From positions 302,106 to 366,105 of the forward strand of contig NZ_JAVDPW010000010.1 of assembly GCF_031453975.1 (NCBI RefSeq): a stretch of 64,000 nucleotides of DNA, given 5' to 3'. Every line of letters starts with the position of its first letter. The stretch's first letter is position 1. The stretch is from Inquilinus ginsengisoli_A (GTDB lineage Bacteria; Pseudomonadota; Alphaproteobacteria; DSM-16000; Inquilinaceae). The position numbers and the translations under genes were made by a program. Shown here piece after piece: positions 16,518 through 26,270 of the stretch. Under the pieces are notes generated by a model, which made no database searches, was not told the origin of the DNA, and was given only the letters and a program-made list of their open reading frames with translations.

Positions 16518-16619
16518 CCAGATCCTCGCCGACCGCGCCGGCGGCCATGGTAGTGCGATTTCCCTCCGTTGCGAACCGACCACAACGGGTGATGGGCGGC
16601 AGGCGCGACGCCGGCGCGA

Positions 16620-16976
16620 TCACCGCGGCAGATCGGGCGTCGCACCGGATGTCGCCCTTGCAGCCGGCAGACGCCGGAAATGGATCTTGTCCGACGGTCG
16701 CAGGTCCCGGCCGCTTCGCCGGGCAGGCGGTACGGCGGCCGTCCGCGGCCGCGCCGCCGCGGCTCTGATGCGCTCCGGCGGGTAGGCCTCGCGCAGCACG
16801 TCCGAAACAAAGGTGTTGGCGAAATCTGCCGAGGCCTCCGGATGGGCACGCCGGACGACCTCCAGCGCCGCCTCGCAGGCGCTCCACTCATCATGTCCTG
16901 CCTTGCGGCTGGAGCGGTACGCCGCCAGCACGCGCATTCCGAGGGATGATGTCATGAACGATGTCGAACCGATCAT
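16620..16976 (-). CDS. Small hypothetical protein
   Basis: A 118-residue protein that I do not recognise. The ATG at 16974-16976 is preceded by GAGGAGGAGAACGGG, a strong ribosome site, which supports the gene and this start. Residues 10-75 have normal globular composition (MRVLAAYRSSRKAGHDEWSA, then a helix-rich part with Phe, Asn and Glu), while the last 45 residues are Arg/Ala/Pro-rich and probably disordered. No signal peptide. It lies alone between groEL and the transglycosylase. Confidence 0.55.
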   Translation of the reverse strand: MIGSTSFMTSSLGMRVLAAYRSSRKAGHDEWSACEAALEVVRRAHPEASADFANTFVSDVLREAYPPERIRAAAARPRTAAVPPARRSGRDLRPSDKIHFRRLPAARATSGATPDLPR

Positions 16977-17087
16977 TCCCGTTCTCCTCCTCGTTCGTTC
17001 ACGAGCTTCCGGCGGGTGCGACCTGGACGGCAACAGTCTGCGTCCCGCCGTTGCGCTCGATGGTGAGATTCAGTTGCCGCCGCGGAC

Positions 17088-17112
17088 GACGAGAGGCGGG
17101 CGGCCTCTCGTC
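17088..17112 (-). terminator. Hairpin downstream of groEL
   Basis: GACGAGAGGC (17088-17097) and GCCTCTCGTC (17103-17112) form a perfect 10-bp stem with a five-base loop, inside a larger CCGCGG-flanked fold. There is no T run, so it may act as an mRNA 3' stabiliser or a Rho-type end. Confidence 0.5.
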
Positions 17113-17133
17113 TCCCCGCGGCCGGACGTTGCC

Positions 17134-18762
<1,629 letters not shown>

Positions 18763-18798
18763 TTCATCACTCCCTCAAAAACGATCCGACGGCTCCGA

Positions 18799-19113
18799 TC
18801 AGGCCGCCGCCTTCTGCGCGGCGGCCCCTTCGAGGATGCCCAGGATGTCGGATTCCTTCATGATCAGCAGATCCTGGCCGTCGATCTTCACCTCGGTCCC
18901 CGACCATTTGCCGAACAGCACCCGGTCGCCGGCCTGCACGTCGAGCGGCACCAGCTTGCCGGTCTCGTCCCGCAGCCCCGGGCCGACGGCGACGACCTCG
19001 CCCTCCTGCGGCTTCTCCTTGGCGGTGTCGGGAATGATGATGCCGCCCCGGGTCTTCTCCTCGCCGTCGAGGCGGCGGACGGCCACGCGATCGTGCAGCG
19101 GACAGAACGTCAT
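18799..19113 (-). CDS. groES: Co-chaperonin GroES (10 kDa)
   Basis: Heptameric lid of the GroEL chamber, 104 residues. Visible are PLHDRVAVRRLDGEEKTRGG, the mobile loop GGIIIPDTAKEKPQEGEVVA and the roof and C-terminal VLFGKWSGTEVKIDGQDLLI. It is somewhat longer than the usual 95-97 residues because of an AAAQKAAA tail. First gene of groESL, downstream of the RpoH-type promoter and the CIRCE element. Confidence 0.98.
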   Translation of the reverse strand: MTFCPLHDRVAVRRLDGEEKTRGGIIIPDTAKEKPQEGEVVAVGPGLRDETGKLVPLDVQAGDRVLFGKWSGTEVKIDGQDLLIMKESDILGILEGAAAQKAAA

Positions 19114-19197
19114 TGCGGACTCCTATCTTGCCAATCTCTCGTCATGTGATCGCGAGCGGCAGCCTCGAGAATGCGGGCTCGCCGGTTCGCTCGGGCG

Positions 19198-19226
19198 ACA
19201 TGGGGAGCGCGAAAATAGCCGTCAAG
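19198..19226 (-). promoter_or_regulatory. Heat-shock (RpoH/sigma-32 type) promoter of groESL
   Basis: On the minus strand CTTGACG (19220-19226) and CCCCATGT (19198-19205) are separated by 14 bases, close to the sigma-32 consensus CTTGAAA-N11-16-CCCCATNT. It lies 85 bases before groES and downstream of CIRCE. Confidence 0.75.
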
Positions 19227-19243
19227 AGCCCGCCGACAAATTT

Positions 19244-19270
19244 TCAGCACTCTTGCCGTGAGAGTGCCAA
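19244..19270 (-). promoter_or_regulatory. CIRCE element (HrcA operator)
   Basis: TCAGCACTC, nine bases, GAGTGCCAA: two mismatches from the consensus TTAGCACTC-N9-GAGTGCTAA, placed symmetrically enough to keep most pairing. HrcA repressor binds this element. It lies upstream of the RpoH-type promoter in the direction of groESL, and TTGGCA inside it could be the -35 of a second, housekeeping promoter. Confidence 0.9.
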
Positions 19271-19412
19271 TCCGCTGATAAGGCTCCTGAATTCCCGATC
19301 GAGACTCCTTTAGCGCGGGCGTGCGGCGCTACGGAGTTCCGGTTGACGCGAGGCGGCTCCTCCCGTAGATGTGGTCGGGATGTCAGACCAATTCTGAAGG
19401 TCGACCCTACCG

Positions 19413-20153
19413 ATGTCCCTGCGTCCCCGATCCTCATCGCTGCTGCCGGTCCGCACGCCGACGCGTGACGAGGCCGTGCTGGTGGCGGTGACGGAGCATG
19501 TCGAGCGGACGGGCATCAAGCCGGGCGACCGGCTGCCGCCGGAGCGCGAGCTGGCGGAGCAGCTGCAGGTCAGCCGCTCGACCATCCGCGAGGCGCTGAA
19601 GCGCTGGGAAGGCCTCGGCATCGTCGAGATGCGCAAGGGCAGCGGCACCTATCTGCGCGTCGCGGTCTCGACCGCCAGCATCCACATGCCGCTGACCATC
19701 GACCGCGCCTCCGACGTCGACACCCTGCTGCACACGCTGGAGGTGCGCCGGGCGCTGGAGGGCGAGGCCGCGGCGATCTGCGCCCGCCGCGCGACCCCCG
19801 TGCAGGTCGCCGAGATCGGCCGCCGGCTCGACATCATGGAAGCGCACCACCTGAAATACGGCGACGCGCCGGAGCAGGACTGGGAGTTCCACCAGTCGAT
19901 CTTCCGTGCCACCGAGAACCCGATCTTCGAGCAGATCCTGGCCAGCATGCGGGACGCCTTCCACCGCTTCTGGGAAAACCCGCTCGACATGCCGGATTTC
20001 GCCGGCCGCACCTTCCCCTATCACCGCGTGATGTACGACGCGATCGTCCGGCGCGACCCGGACGGGGCGCGCGACGCCGCGCTGACCATCATCGACATGG
20101 TCGACGAAGACATCCGCAACGCCGACCGGAACCGCGGGCCAGACCATGACTGA
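19413..20153 (+). CDS. GntR/FadR-family transcription regulator
   Basis: A 246-residue DNA-binding protein. The winged helix-turn-helix is at about 20-85 (RLPPERELAEQLQVSRSTIR followed by EALKRWEGLGIV and GSGTYL). The C-terminal all-helical FCD ligand domain begins near 95 (LHTLEVRRALEGEAAAICA) and holds metal or ligand-binding His and Asp residues (DWEFHQSIFRATEN, FPYHRVMYDAI). It overlaps the PLP enzyme start by eight bases, so it likely controls that operon by sensing the imported compound or a product. A TGGTC-N9-GACCA sequence at 19372-19390 just upstream is a candidate self-operator. Confidence 0.92.
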   Translation: MSLRPRSSSLLPVRTPTRDEAVLVAVTEHVERTGIKPGDRLPPERELAEQLQVSRSTIREALKRWEGLGIVEMRKGSGTYLRVAVSTASIHMPLTIDRASDVDTLLHTLEVRRALEGEAAAICARRATPVQVAEIGRRLDIMEAHHLKYGDAPEQDWEFHQSIFRATENPIFEQILASMRDAFHRFWENPLDMPDFAGRTFPYHRVMYDAIVRRDPDGARDAALTIIDMVDEDIRNADRNRGPDHD

Positions 20154-21321
20154 CGACTACGCCGCCGACGACTACGCCGCCGCCACCCAGCTGGCGCATG
20201 ACGATGCCTTCCCGTCCGGCGCGGTGGTGCCGCCGATCTACCAGACCTCGCTGTTCACCTTCGCCAATTATGCGGAGATGGAGGCGGCGTTCTCGGGCCA
20301 GATCCAGCGGCCGATCTATTCCCGCGGCAACAACCCGACGGTGCAGGAGTTCGAGCGCAAGATCGCGGCGCTGGAAGGCGCCGAGGCGGCGCGCGGCACC
20401 GCCAGCGGCATGGCGGCGATCAGCTCCGCCGTGCTCAGCATCGCCGGCGCCGGCGACCGCATCCTGTGCACCCGCCACGTCTATGGCGACGCCTACCGCT
20501 TCTTCGAGAAGCTGCTGCCGCGGGTCGGCGTCACCGTCGACTATGTCGACGCCGGCGACCTCGCGGCGGTCGAGGCGGCGCTGCCGGGGGCGAAGCTGCT
20601 GTATCTCGAGAACCCGACCTCGATGGTGTTCGACCTGCAGGAGATCGGCCGGCTGGCGGCGCTGGCCAAGGCGCATGGCGCGGCCACCATCATCGACAAT
20701 TCCTGGGCGACGCCGCTGTTCCAGCAGCCGCTGAAGCACGGGGTCGACCTGGTCGTCCACTCGGCCTCGAAATACCTCAGCGGCCACAGCGACACGGTGG
20801 CGGGGGTGATCGCCGGCTCGGCCGAGCGCATCGCCCGGGTCAACGACCTGACCTACCCGTATCTCGGCGGCAAGCTGTCGCCGTTCGAGGCCTGGCTGCT
20901 GATCCGCGGCATGCGCACCCTGCCGCTGCGGATGCGGCAGCACCAGGAGAGCGGGCTGGCGATCGCCCGGCGCCTGGCCGATCATTCGCTGGTCACCCGG
21001 GTGCTGCATCCGGTGTTCTCCAACCACCCGGGCGGCGCCACGCTGACCGGCCACAGCGGCCTGTTCTCCTTCGAGGTCGACGCGCGGGTCGACGTGCCGC
21101 GCTTCGTCGACGGGCTGCGGCTGTTCAAGCTCGGCGTCAGCTGGGGCGGGCATGAAAGCCTGGTGATCCCGGCCCAGGCGTCGCTGCGCCAGGCCCAGGG
21201 GCCGAACGCGATGTCGGCCTTCGGGGTGACGCCGCGCATCGTCCGCATCGCGGTCGGGCTCGAAGACACCGAGGATCTGTGGGGCGACCTCGATCGCGCC
21301 CTCGGAGCCTCGGCCGGCTGA
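20146..21321 (+). CDS. Cys/Met metabolism PLP-dependent enzyme (trans-sulfuration family)
   Basis: A 391-residue cytosolic fold-type I PLP enzyme related to cystathionine gamma-lyase and cystathionine beta-lyase. The PLP lysine is Lys209 in HSASKYLSGHSD. Also seen are the N-terminal VVPPIYQTSLFTFAN, YSRGNNPTVQEFERKIAALE, the phosphate-binding TASGMAAISSAVL and LYLENPTSMVFDL. Active-site Tyr residues common in the family are partly preserved. Exact chemistry (beta or gamma elimination, or replacement) is not determinable. It sits between the GntR regulator and an ABC importer, so it probably degrades the imported compound, perhaps a sulfur or amino-acid conjugate. Confidence 0.88.
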   Translation: MTDDYAADDYAAATQLAHDDAFPSGAVVPPIYQTSLFTFANYAEMEAAFSGQIQRPIYSRGNNPTVQEFERKIAALEGAEAARGTASGMAAISSAVLSIAGAGDRILCTRHVYGDAYRFFEKLLPRVGVTVDYVDAGDLAAVEAALPGAKLLYLENPTSMVFDLQEIGRLAALAKAHGAATIIDNSWATPLFQQPLKHGVDLVVHSASKYLSGHSDTVAGVIAGSAERIARVNDLTYPYLGGKLSPFEAWLLIRGMRTLPLRMRQHQESGLAIARRLADHSLVTRVLHPVFSNHPGGATLTGHSGLFSFEVDARVDVPRFVDGLRLFKLGVSWGGHESLVIPAQASLRQAQGPNAMSAFGVTPRIVRIAVGLEDTEDLWGDLDRALGASAG

Positions 21322-21355
21322 TCCACGTTTTCCATCGTTCAACAGGGAGGCAAAA

Positions 21356-22624
21356 ATGAAACGGATGTTGCTTTTGGCCGGTCTGGCCGCGATCGCCTTC
21401 ACCGGCCCGGCGCTGGCCGACACCAACCTCAAGCTGGTCGAGGTCATCACCAGCCCGCAGCGGACCGAGTTCCTGAAGGGCCAGATCGACAAGTTCGAGG
21501 CCGCCAATCCGGGCATCAAGGTCGAGATCGTGTCGCTGCCCTGGGGCGAGGCGTTCGAGAAGTTCCTGACCATGGTCCAGGCCGGCGAGACCCCCGACAT
21601 CGCCGAGATGCCGGAACGCTGGATGTCGCTCTACGCCAACAACGGCCAGCTCGAGAACCTCGACCCCTACATCGCCAAATGGGACGAGGCCCCGACCCTG
21701 GGCGAGCGTGCGGTGCAGTTCTCCAAGACCGTGAAGGACACCGCCTACATGGTGCCCTACGGCTTCTATCTGCGCGGCCTGTACTGGAACAAGAAGCTGT
21801 TCAAGGAGGCCGGCATCGCCGCGCCGCCGAAGACGCTCGACGAGTTCATGGACGTGTCGAAGAAGATCGGCGCGCTGGGCGGCGGCAAGGCCGGCTACTG
21901 CCTGCGCGGCGGCAAGGGCGGCACCGGCGGCACCGCCTTCTTCATGCTGACCATGGACGGCAAGGGCAAGTTCTTCAACGACGACGGCACCTCGACCCTC
22001 GGCGACGCCGACGCGGCCAAGGGCATGCAGTTCCTGGTCGACCTGTACAAGGCCGGCGGAGCGCCCAAGGACAGCCTGAACTGGGGCTTCAACGAGACCG
22101 TCACCGGCTTCTATTCCGGCGCCTGCGCCATGCTGGACAACGATCCGGACGCCATGATCGGCATCCTCGACCACATGAAGCCCGAGGACTTCGCGGTGGC
22201 GCCGATGCCGGTCGGCCCCGGCGGCCACGCCTACCCCTCGATCGGCTATGCCGGCTGGTCGATGTTCGCCAACAGCGAGCACAAGGAGGAGAGCTGGAAG
22301 CTGATGTCCTACCTGCTCGACAGCCAGCAGAACATCGAATGGGCCAAGTTCGTCGGCGTCCTGCCGATCCACAAGGGCGCCGAGAAGGACGCGCATTTCT
22401 CCGGCGACCTCTACGCCGGCTGGTTCAAGGAGCTGAACGACCCGCAGTGGCAGCCGATCCCCTGGCCGGCCCATCTCGAGGAGTTCGGCTACTTCTTCGA
22501 CGTGATGTCGGTGCAGAGCTTCCAGGAGGCCCTGCTGGGCCAGAAGCAGACCGCCGACGTGGCCAAGGAGTGGTCCGACTACCTCACCGCCGCGCAGCAG
22601 AAGTTCCTGGCCGGCAAGAAGTGA
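21356..22624 (+). CDS. Extracellular solute-binding protein, family 1 (CUT1 type)
   Basis: Periplasmic binding protein of 422 residues. Signal peptide MKRMLLLAGLAAIAFTGPALA is cut before DTNLKL; AGGGAGGC precedes the start. The mature part follows the MalE/UgpB-like pattern: EFLKGQIDKFEAANPGIKVE, WGEAFEKFLTMVQAGETPDI, YMVPYGFYLRGLYWNKKLF and a late NIEWAKFVGVLPIHKGAEK. Family ligands are sugars, glycerol phosphate or related polar molecules. It is followed by two permease genes, but a repeat at 22659-22762 intervenes. Confidence 0.93.
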   Translation: MKRMLLLAGLAAIAFTGPALADTNLKLVEVITSPQRTEFLKGQIDKFEAANPGIKVEIVSLPWGEAFEKFLTMVQAGETPDIAEMPERWMSLYANNGQLENLDPYIAKWDEAPTLGERAVQFSKTVKDTAYMVPYGFYLRGLYWNKKLFKEAGIAAPPKTLDEFMDVSKKIGALGGGKAGYCLRGGKGGTGGTAFFMLTMDGKGKFFNDDGTSTLGDADAAKGMQFLVDLYKAGGAPKDSLNWGFNETVTGFYSGACAMLDNDPDAMIGILDHMKPEDFAVAPMPVGPGGHAYPSIGYAGWSMFANSEHKEESWKLMSYLLDSQQNIEWAKFVGVLPIHKGAEKDAHFSGDLYAGWFKELNDPQWQPIPWPAHLEEFGYFFDVMSVQSFQEALLGQKQTADVAKEWSDYLTAAQQKFLAGKK

Positions 22625-22658
22625 CGATAACGGTGAAATTCAGTGCCTGACCTCTCTC

Positions 22659-22762
22659 CATTGTCATGCCACGGCTCGACCGTGGCATCCAGGGGCCGTG
22701 AGAGCCGTTCTTGGCGGCCCCTGGATTGCCCGGTCAAGCCGGGCAATGACGGTGAAAGGGCC
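22659..22762. repeat. Complex palindromic intergenic repeat
   Basis: Three nested or adjacent inverted pairs are seen: CCACGG-CTCGA-CCGTGG (22669-22685), CAGGGGCC with GGCCCCTG (around 22690-22723) and GCCCGG-TCAA-GCCGGGC (22727-22744), bounded by CATTGTCATG and GCAATGACGGTGAA. The CATTG/CAATG boundaries are shared with the element at 40463. It lies between binding-protein and first permease gene. Confidence 0.8.
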
Positions 22763-22770
22763 ATCGACCG

Positions 22771-23694
22771 ATGAATACAGCCACCCACGCGATCCCGGGC
22801 GCCCGCCCGGGATCCTTCCGCCGCACGCTCGGAAACGCGCTGGAGCCCTGGCTGTATCTCAGCCCGGCGCTGATCCTGCTGACGGTCAGCCTGCTGGTGC
22901 CGCTGATCGTCGGGCTGTCCTATGCCTTCCAGGATTTCGGGCCGTTCAAGAGCTCCTGGGTCGGGCTGAAGAACTTCCAGACGCTGCTGCACGACGCCAA
23001 TTTCTGGCGGGCGCTGAAGAACACGGCGTGGTGGACGGTCGGCAGCCTGTTCTTCCAGTTCTTCGGCGGGCTGGGGCTGGCGATGCTGCTGAACCGGCCG
23101 TTCCGCGGCAAGCGCCTGGTGCAGGCGCTGGTGTTCCTGCCCTGGGCGGTGCCGACCTTCCTGTCCGGCCTGGTCTTCGCCTGGCTGTTCAACCCGGTGG
23201 TCGGGCCCCTGCCCTATTGGCTGGCCGGCCTGGGCATCCTGCCCGAGCCGTTCAACATCCTGTCCGACCCGGACCTGGCGATGTGGGGGCCGATCCTGGC
23301 CAATGTCTGGTTCGGCATCCCGTTCTTCGCCATCACCCTGCTGGCGGCGCTGCAGGCGATTCCGTCCGACTTCTACGAGGCGGCGGCGATCGACGGCGCC
23401 ACGGCGTGGCAGCGCTTCACCAAGATCACCATCCCGTTCCTGGCGCCGACCATCGCCATCACCGTGCTGCTGCGCACCATCTGGATCGCCACCTTCGCCG
23501 ACCTGATCTGGGTGATGACCAATGGCGGCCCCGCCAACTCCACCAGCATCCTGTCGACCTACATCTTCGCCCAGGCCTTCACCCGGCTCGACTTCGGCTA
23601 CGCCTCGGCCATCGCGACCGTGCTGCTGCTTCTCCTCCTGCTCTATGCCGGCATCCTGATCCGGATGCGCAAGAGCCTGCTCGCGGGGCAATGA
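22771..23694 (+). CDS. ABC sugar-type permease 1 (MalF/UgpA-like)
   Basis: Inner-membrane permease of 307 residues with six predicted helices, the first at about 30-50 (YLSPALILLTVSLLVPLIVG). The ATPase-contact EAA loop appears near 205-225 as DFYEAAAIDGATAWQRFTKI. It pairs with the next gene, five bases downstream, to form the heterodimeric channel for the preceding binding protein. Confidence 0.94.
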   Translation: MNTATHAIPGARPGSFRRTLGNALEPWLYLSPALILLTVSLLVPLIVGLSYAFQDFGPFKSSWVGLKNFQTLLHDANFWRALKNTAWWTVGSLFFQFFGGLGLAMLLNRPFRGKRLVQALVFLPWAVPTFLSGLVFAWLFNPVVGPLPYWLAGLGILPEPFNILSDPDLAMWGPILANVWFGIPFFAITLLAALQAIPSDFYEAAAIDGATAWQRFTKITIPFLAPTIAITVLLRTIWIATFADLIWVMTNGGPANSTSILSTYIFAQAFTRLDFGYASAIATVLLLLLLLYAGILIRMRKSLLAGQ

Positions 23695-23698
23695 GACC

Positions 23699-24550
23699 AT
23701 GAACGTCGTCGGACGCTCGCCCTTCGGCCGCCTCGCCACCGGCACCGGCTTCTATCTCGGCATCGGTGCCTACCTGCTGTTCGCGCTGTTCCCGCTGTAC
23801 TGGCTGATCAAGATCTCGGTCACGCCGACCCAGCTCTTGTTCTCCGAAGGTATCACCTATTGGCCGTCGGAATGGACCCTGGGCAATTTCGGGTCGGTGC
23901 TGACCAGCAGCAACTTCCCGCGCTACTTCATCAACAGCGTCATCGTCTCGATCGCCACGGCGGCGGTGGTGACGGTCTGCGCCTCGGCCTCCGGCTACGC
24001 CTTCTCGCGCTTCCGCTTCAAGGCCAAGCCGGCGGTGATGTTCGTGCTGCTGCTGACCCAGACCTTCCCGCTGGTGATGATCATCCCGCCGGTCTACCGC
24101 CTGATGGCGCCGCTGGGCCTGACCAACAACCTGATGGGGCTGATCGTCATCTACAGCGCCTTCAACGTCGCCTTCGCCACCTTCCTGATGCAGTCCTTCT
24201 TCGATTCGATCCCGAAGGAGCTGGAAGAGGCGGCGATGATCGACGGTTGCAACCGCTTCCAGGCGCTGCGCCGGGTGATCCTGCCGCTGACCCTGCCGGG
24301 CATGGGCGCGACGCTGGGCTTCGTCTTCACCGCGGCCTGGAGCGAGCTCTTGTTCGCGCTGATGCTGATCAACTCCGACAGCCAGAAGACCTTCGCCGTC
24401 GGCCTGCTGACCTTCGTCGCCAAGTTCGGCGTCGACTGGGGCCAGATGACCGCGGCCTCGGTGCTGGCGCTGATCCCGGTCTGCATCTTCTTCGCGGTGA
24501 TCCAGCGCTATCTCGTGCAAGGACTGACCGCCGGCGCGGTGAAGGGCTAA
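23699..24550 (+). CDS. ABC sugar-type permease 2 (MalG/UgpE-like)
   Basis: Second channel subunit, 283 residues, with six helices and the conserved FPLYWLIKISVTP near the N-terminus. The EAA motif is ELEEAAMIDGCNRFQALRRV around 178-197, with the G-x-x-x-x-x-x-x-I-x-L-P pattern completed by ILPLTLPG. The ATG follows the stop of permease 1 by one codon. No ATPase gene follows, so the complex must borrow one encoded elsewhere. Confidence 0.94.
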   Translation: MNVVGRSPFGRLATGTGFYLGIGAYLLFALFPLYWLIKISVTPTQLLFSEGITYWPSEWTLGNFGSVLTSSNFPRYFINSVIVSIATAAVVTVCASASGYAFSRFRFKAKPAVMFVLLLTQTFPLVMIIPPVYRLMAPLGLTNNLMGLIVIYSAFNVAFATFLMQSFFDSIPKELEEAAMIDGCNRFQALRRVILPLTLPGMGATLGFVFTAAWSELLFALMLINSDSQKTFAVGLLTFVAKFGVDWGQMTAASVLALIPVCIFFAVIQRYLVQGLTAGAVKG

Positions 24551-24624
24551 GTCTGTCTCCTCAGGGATTGAATCCGGCGCGAAAAAGACCGAGCGTGGGA
24601 TCATCATCCCAGGGGGAATCGACC

Positions 24625-25563
24625 ATGCCGCAGCACCACCTGCCTGCCTCGCCCGAGACCTGCGCCTGGGGCTATTTCGACGCCGCGCGGGAGCCGGTGC
24701 TGACCGTCGACAGCGGCGACACCGTGGTGATCGATTCGGTGTCGGGCCCGCCTGAGGTGCTGCCGGGCGGCGACTTCCACGTCCCCCCCGAGCTGTACCA
24801 GATCCATGAACGCTGCGACCGGTCGACCCCCGGCCATATCCTGACCGGGCCGGTCGCCGTCCGCGGCGCCCGGCCGGGCCAGGTGCTGGAGGTGAGGATC
24901 CTCGACGTCGCGCTGCGCCAGGACTGGGGCTACAACGTCATCCGGCCGCTGGCCGGCACCCTGCCCTACGACTTCGAGGAAGCGCGGCTGCTCAACATCC
25001 CGCTGGATGCCAAGGCGGGCACGGCCCGGCTGCCCTGGGGCCTGGACCTGCCCTTGCGCCCCTTCTTCGGGGTCATGGGCGTGGCGCCGCCGAAGGGCTG
25101 GGGCAGGATCAGCTCGATCCAGCCGCGCGCCCATGCCGGCAACATCGACAACAAGGAGCTGGTGGCCGGCACCACCCTCTATTTGCCCGTGTTCAACGAC
25201 GGCGCCCTGTTCTCCTGCGGCGACGGTCATGGCGCGCAGGGCGACGGCGAGGTCTGCATCACCGCGATCGAGACGGCGCTGCGAGGCACCTTCCAGCTGA
25301 TCGTCCGCGACGACCTGTCCTTCGCCTATCCGCGGGCGGAGACCCCGACCCACCATATCACCATGGGCATGGATCCGGACCTGGACCAATGCGCGGTCAT
25401 GGCGCTGCGCGACATGATCGTGCTGCTGGGCGAGACCGTCGGGCTGTCGCGCCACGACGCCTACACCCTGTGCAGCCTGGCCGGCGACCTGCGCATCACC
25501 CAGACCGTCAATGGCTGCAAGGGCGTGCACATGATGATGGCGAAAGACCTGCTGCGCCGATGA
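24625..25563 (+). CDS. Acetamidase/formamidase family amidohydrolase
   Basis: A 312-residue member of the FmdA_AmdA family, which hydrolyses short-chain amides to the acid and ammonia. Family hallmarks: TVDSGDTVVIDSVSG near the start, HILTGPVAVRGARPGQVLEV, the metal-site region PRAHAGNIDNKEL followed by GALFSCGDGHGAQGDGEVC, and a late PTHHITMGM. The open frame extends back through the permease gene; the ATG at 24625 with GGGGGAATC before it is chosen. As the last metabolic gene of the operon it probably acts on an amide released from the imported substrate. Confidence 0.9.
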   Translation: MPQHHLPASPETCAWGYFDAAREPVLTVDSGDTVVIDSVSGPPEVLPGGDFHVPPELYQIHERCDRSTPGHILTGPVAVRGARPGQVLEVRILDVALRQDWGYNVIRPLAGTLPYDFEEARLLNIPLDAKAGTARLPWGLDLPLRPFFGVMGVAPPKGWGRISSIQPRAHAGNIDNKELVAGTTLYLPVFNDGALFSCGDGHGAQGDGEVCITAIETALRGTFQLIVRDDLSFAYPRAETPTHHITMGMDPDLDQCAVMALRDMIVLLGETVGLSRHDAYTLCSLAGDLRITQTVNGCKGVHMMMAKDLLRR

Positions 25564-26249
25564 TGCGCCGGCGCGAGGCGATCGGGCTGGCGGGCACCGC
25601 CCTGCTGGCTCTGTCGGCGGGCCGGGCCGCCGGGGCGACGTTCGGCGACTGGCTGGACGGCGCCGACATCGCCGCCCGCTTCGCCGCCGCCGGCATCCCG
25701 GTCAAGAGCTACGCGATGGGCAGTTCGTCGATGATGCCGACGCTGGGAGAAAAGGACGTCCTGCTGGCCGATCTGCGTGCTGCGGGAACCATGCCCGGCC
25801 GTGGCGAGATCATCGTCTTTCGGCCGCCAAGCCCGGATACGGTCTTTGTCAAACGGGTCATCGGCTCGCCGGGGGACCGGGTGGCCGTGAAGGCGGGACG
25901 GCTGGTCCTGAACGGCAAGGTCGTGGAGCGGCGCCCGAAGGGCCGCGTGGAGTTGGACCTGTCCCTCGGTCCGACGCCGGTGTCCGTCTACGAAGAGGCG
26001 TTGAGCGGCGTCCGGCCCTACGAGATCGCCGAGATGTCGGATGCCGGGATGCTGGACGACGTTTCCGAAAGCGTGGTGCCACCAGGCGCCGTGTTCGTGC
26101 TGGGCGACAACCGGGACAACTCGATGGACAGCCGTGTTGCCGAGATGGGCCCGATCTCGATCGGCAACATCGTCGGCCGCGTCGTCTACCGGCTGCGGCC
26201 GAACTCCGGCTGGCTGGTGCCGCCGGAGACGGTTCCCGGGCTCGACTGA
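25560..26249 (+). CDS. Signal peptidase I family (S26) protein
   Basis: A 229-residue serine protease of the SPase I family. Catalytic Ser57 lies in GSSSMMPTL and general base Lys98 in VFVKRVIGSPGDRVAV; box E is VLGDNRDNSMDSR. The N-terminus MMRRREAIGLAGTALLALSA has one hydrophobic stretch, so the active site would face the periplasm. Unlike LepB, which has one or two longer anchors and about 250 or more residues here, the segment ends AGRAAGA and could be cut as a signal peptide. ATGA overlap with the amidase shows coupling. It may be an accessory peptidase rather than the housekeeping enzyme. Confidence 0.85.
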   Translation: MMRRREAIGLAGTALLALSAGRAAGATFGDWLDGADIAARFAAAGIPVKSYAMGSSSMMPTLGEKDVLLADLRAAGTMPGRGEIIVFRPPSPDTVFVKRVIGSPGDRVAVKAGRLVLNGKVVERRPKGRVELDLSLGPTPVSVYEEALSGVRPYEIAEMSDAGMLDDVSESVVPPGAVFVLGDNRDNSMDSRVAEMGPISIGNIVGRVVYRLRPNSGWLVPPETVPGLD

Positions 26250-26270
26250 GCCCGGGACCTAGTCGAGCTG

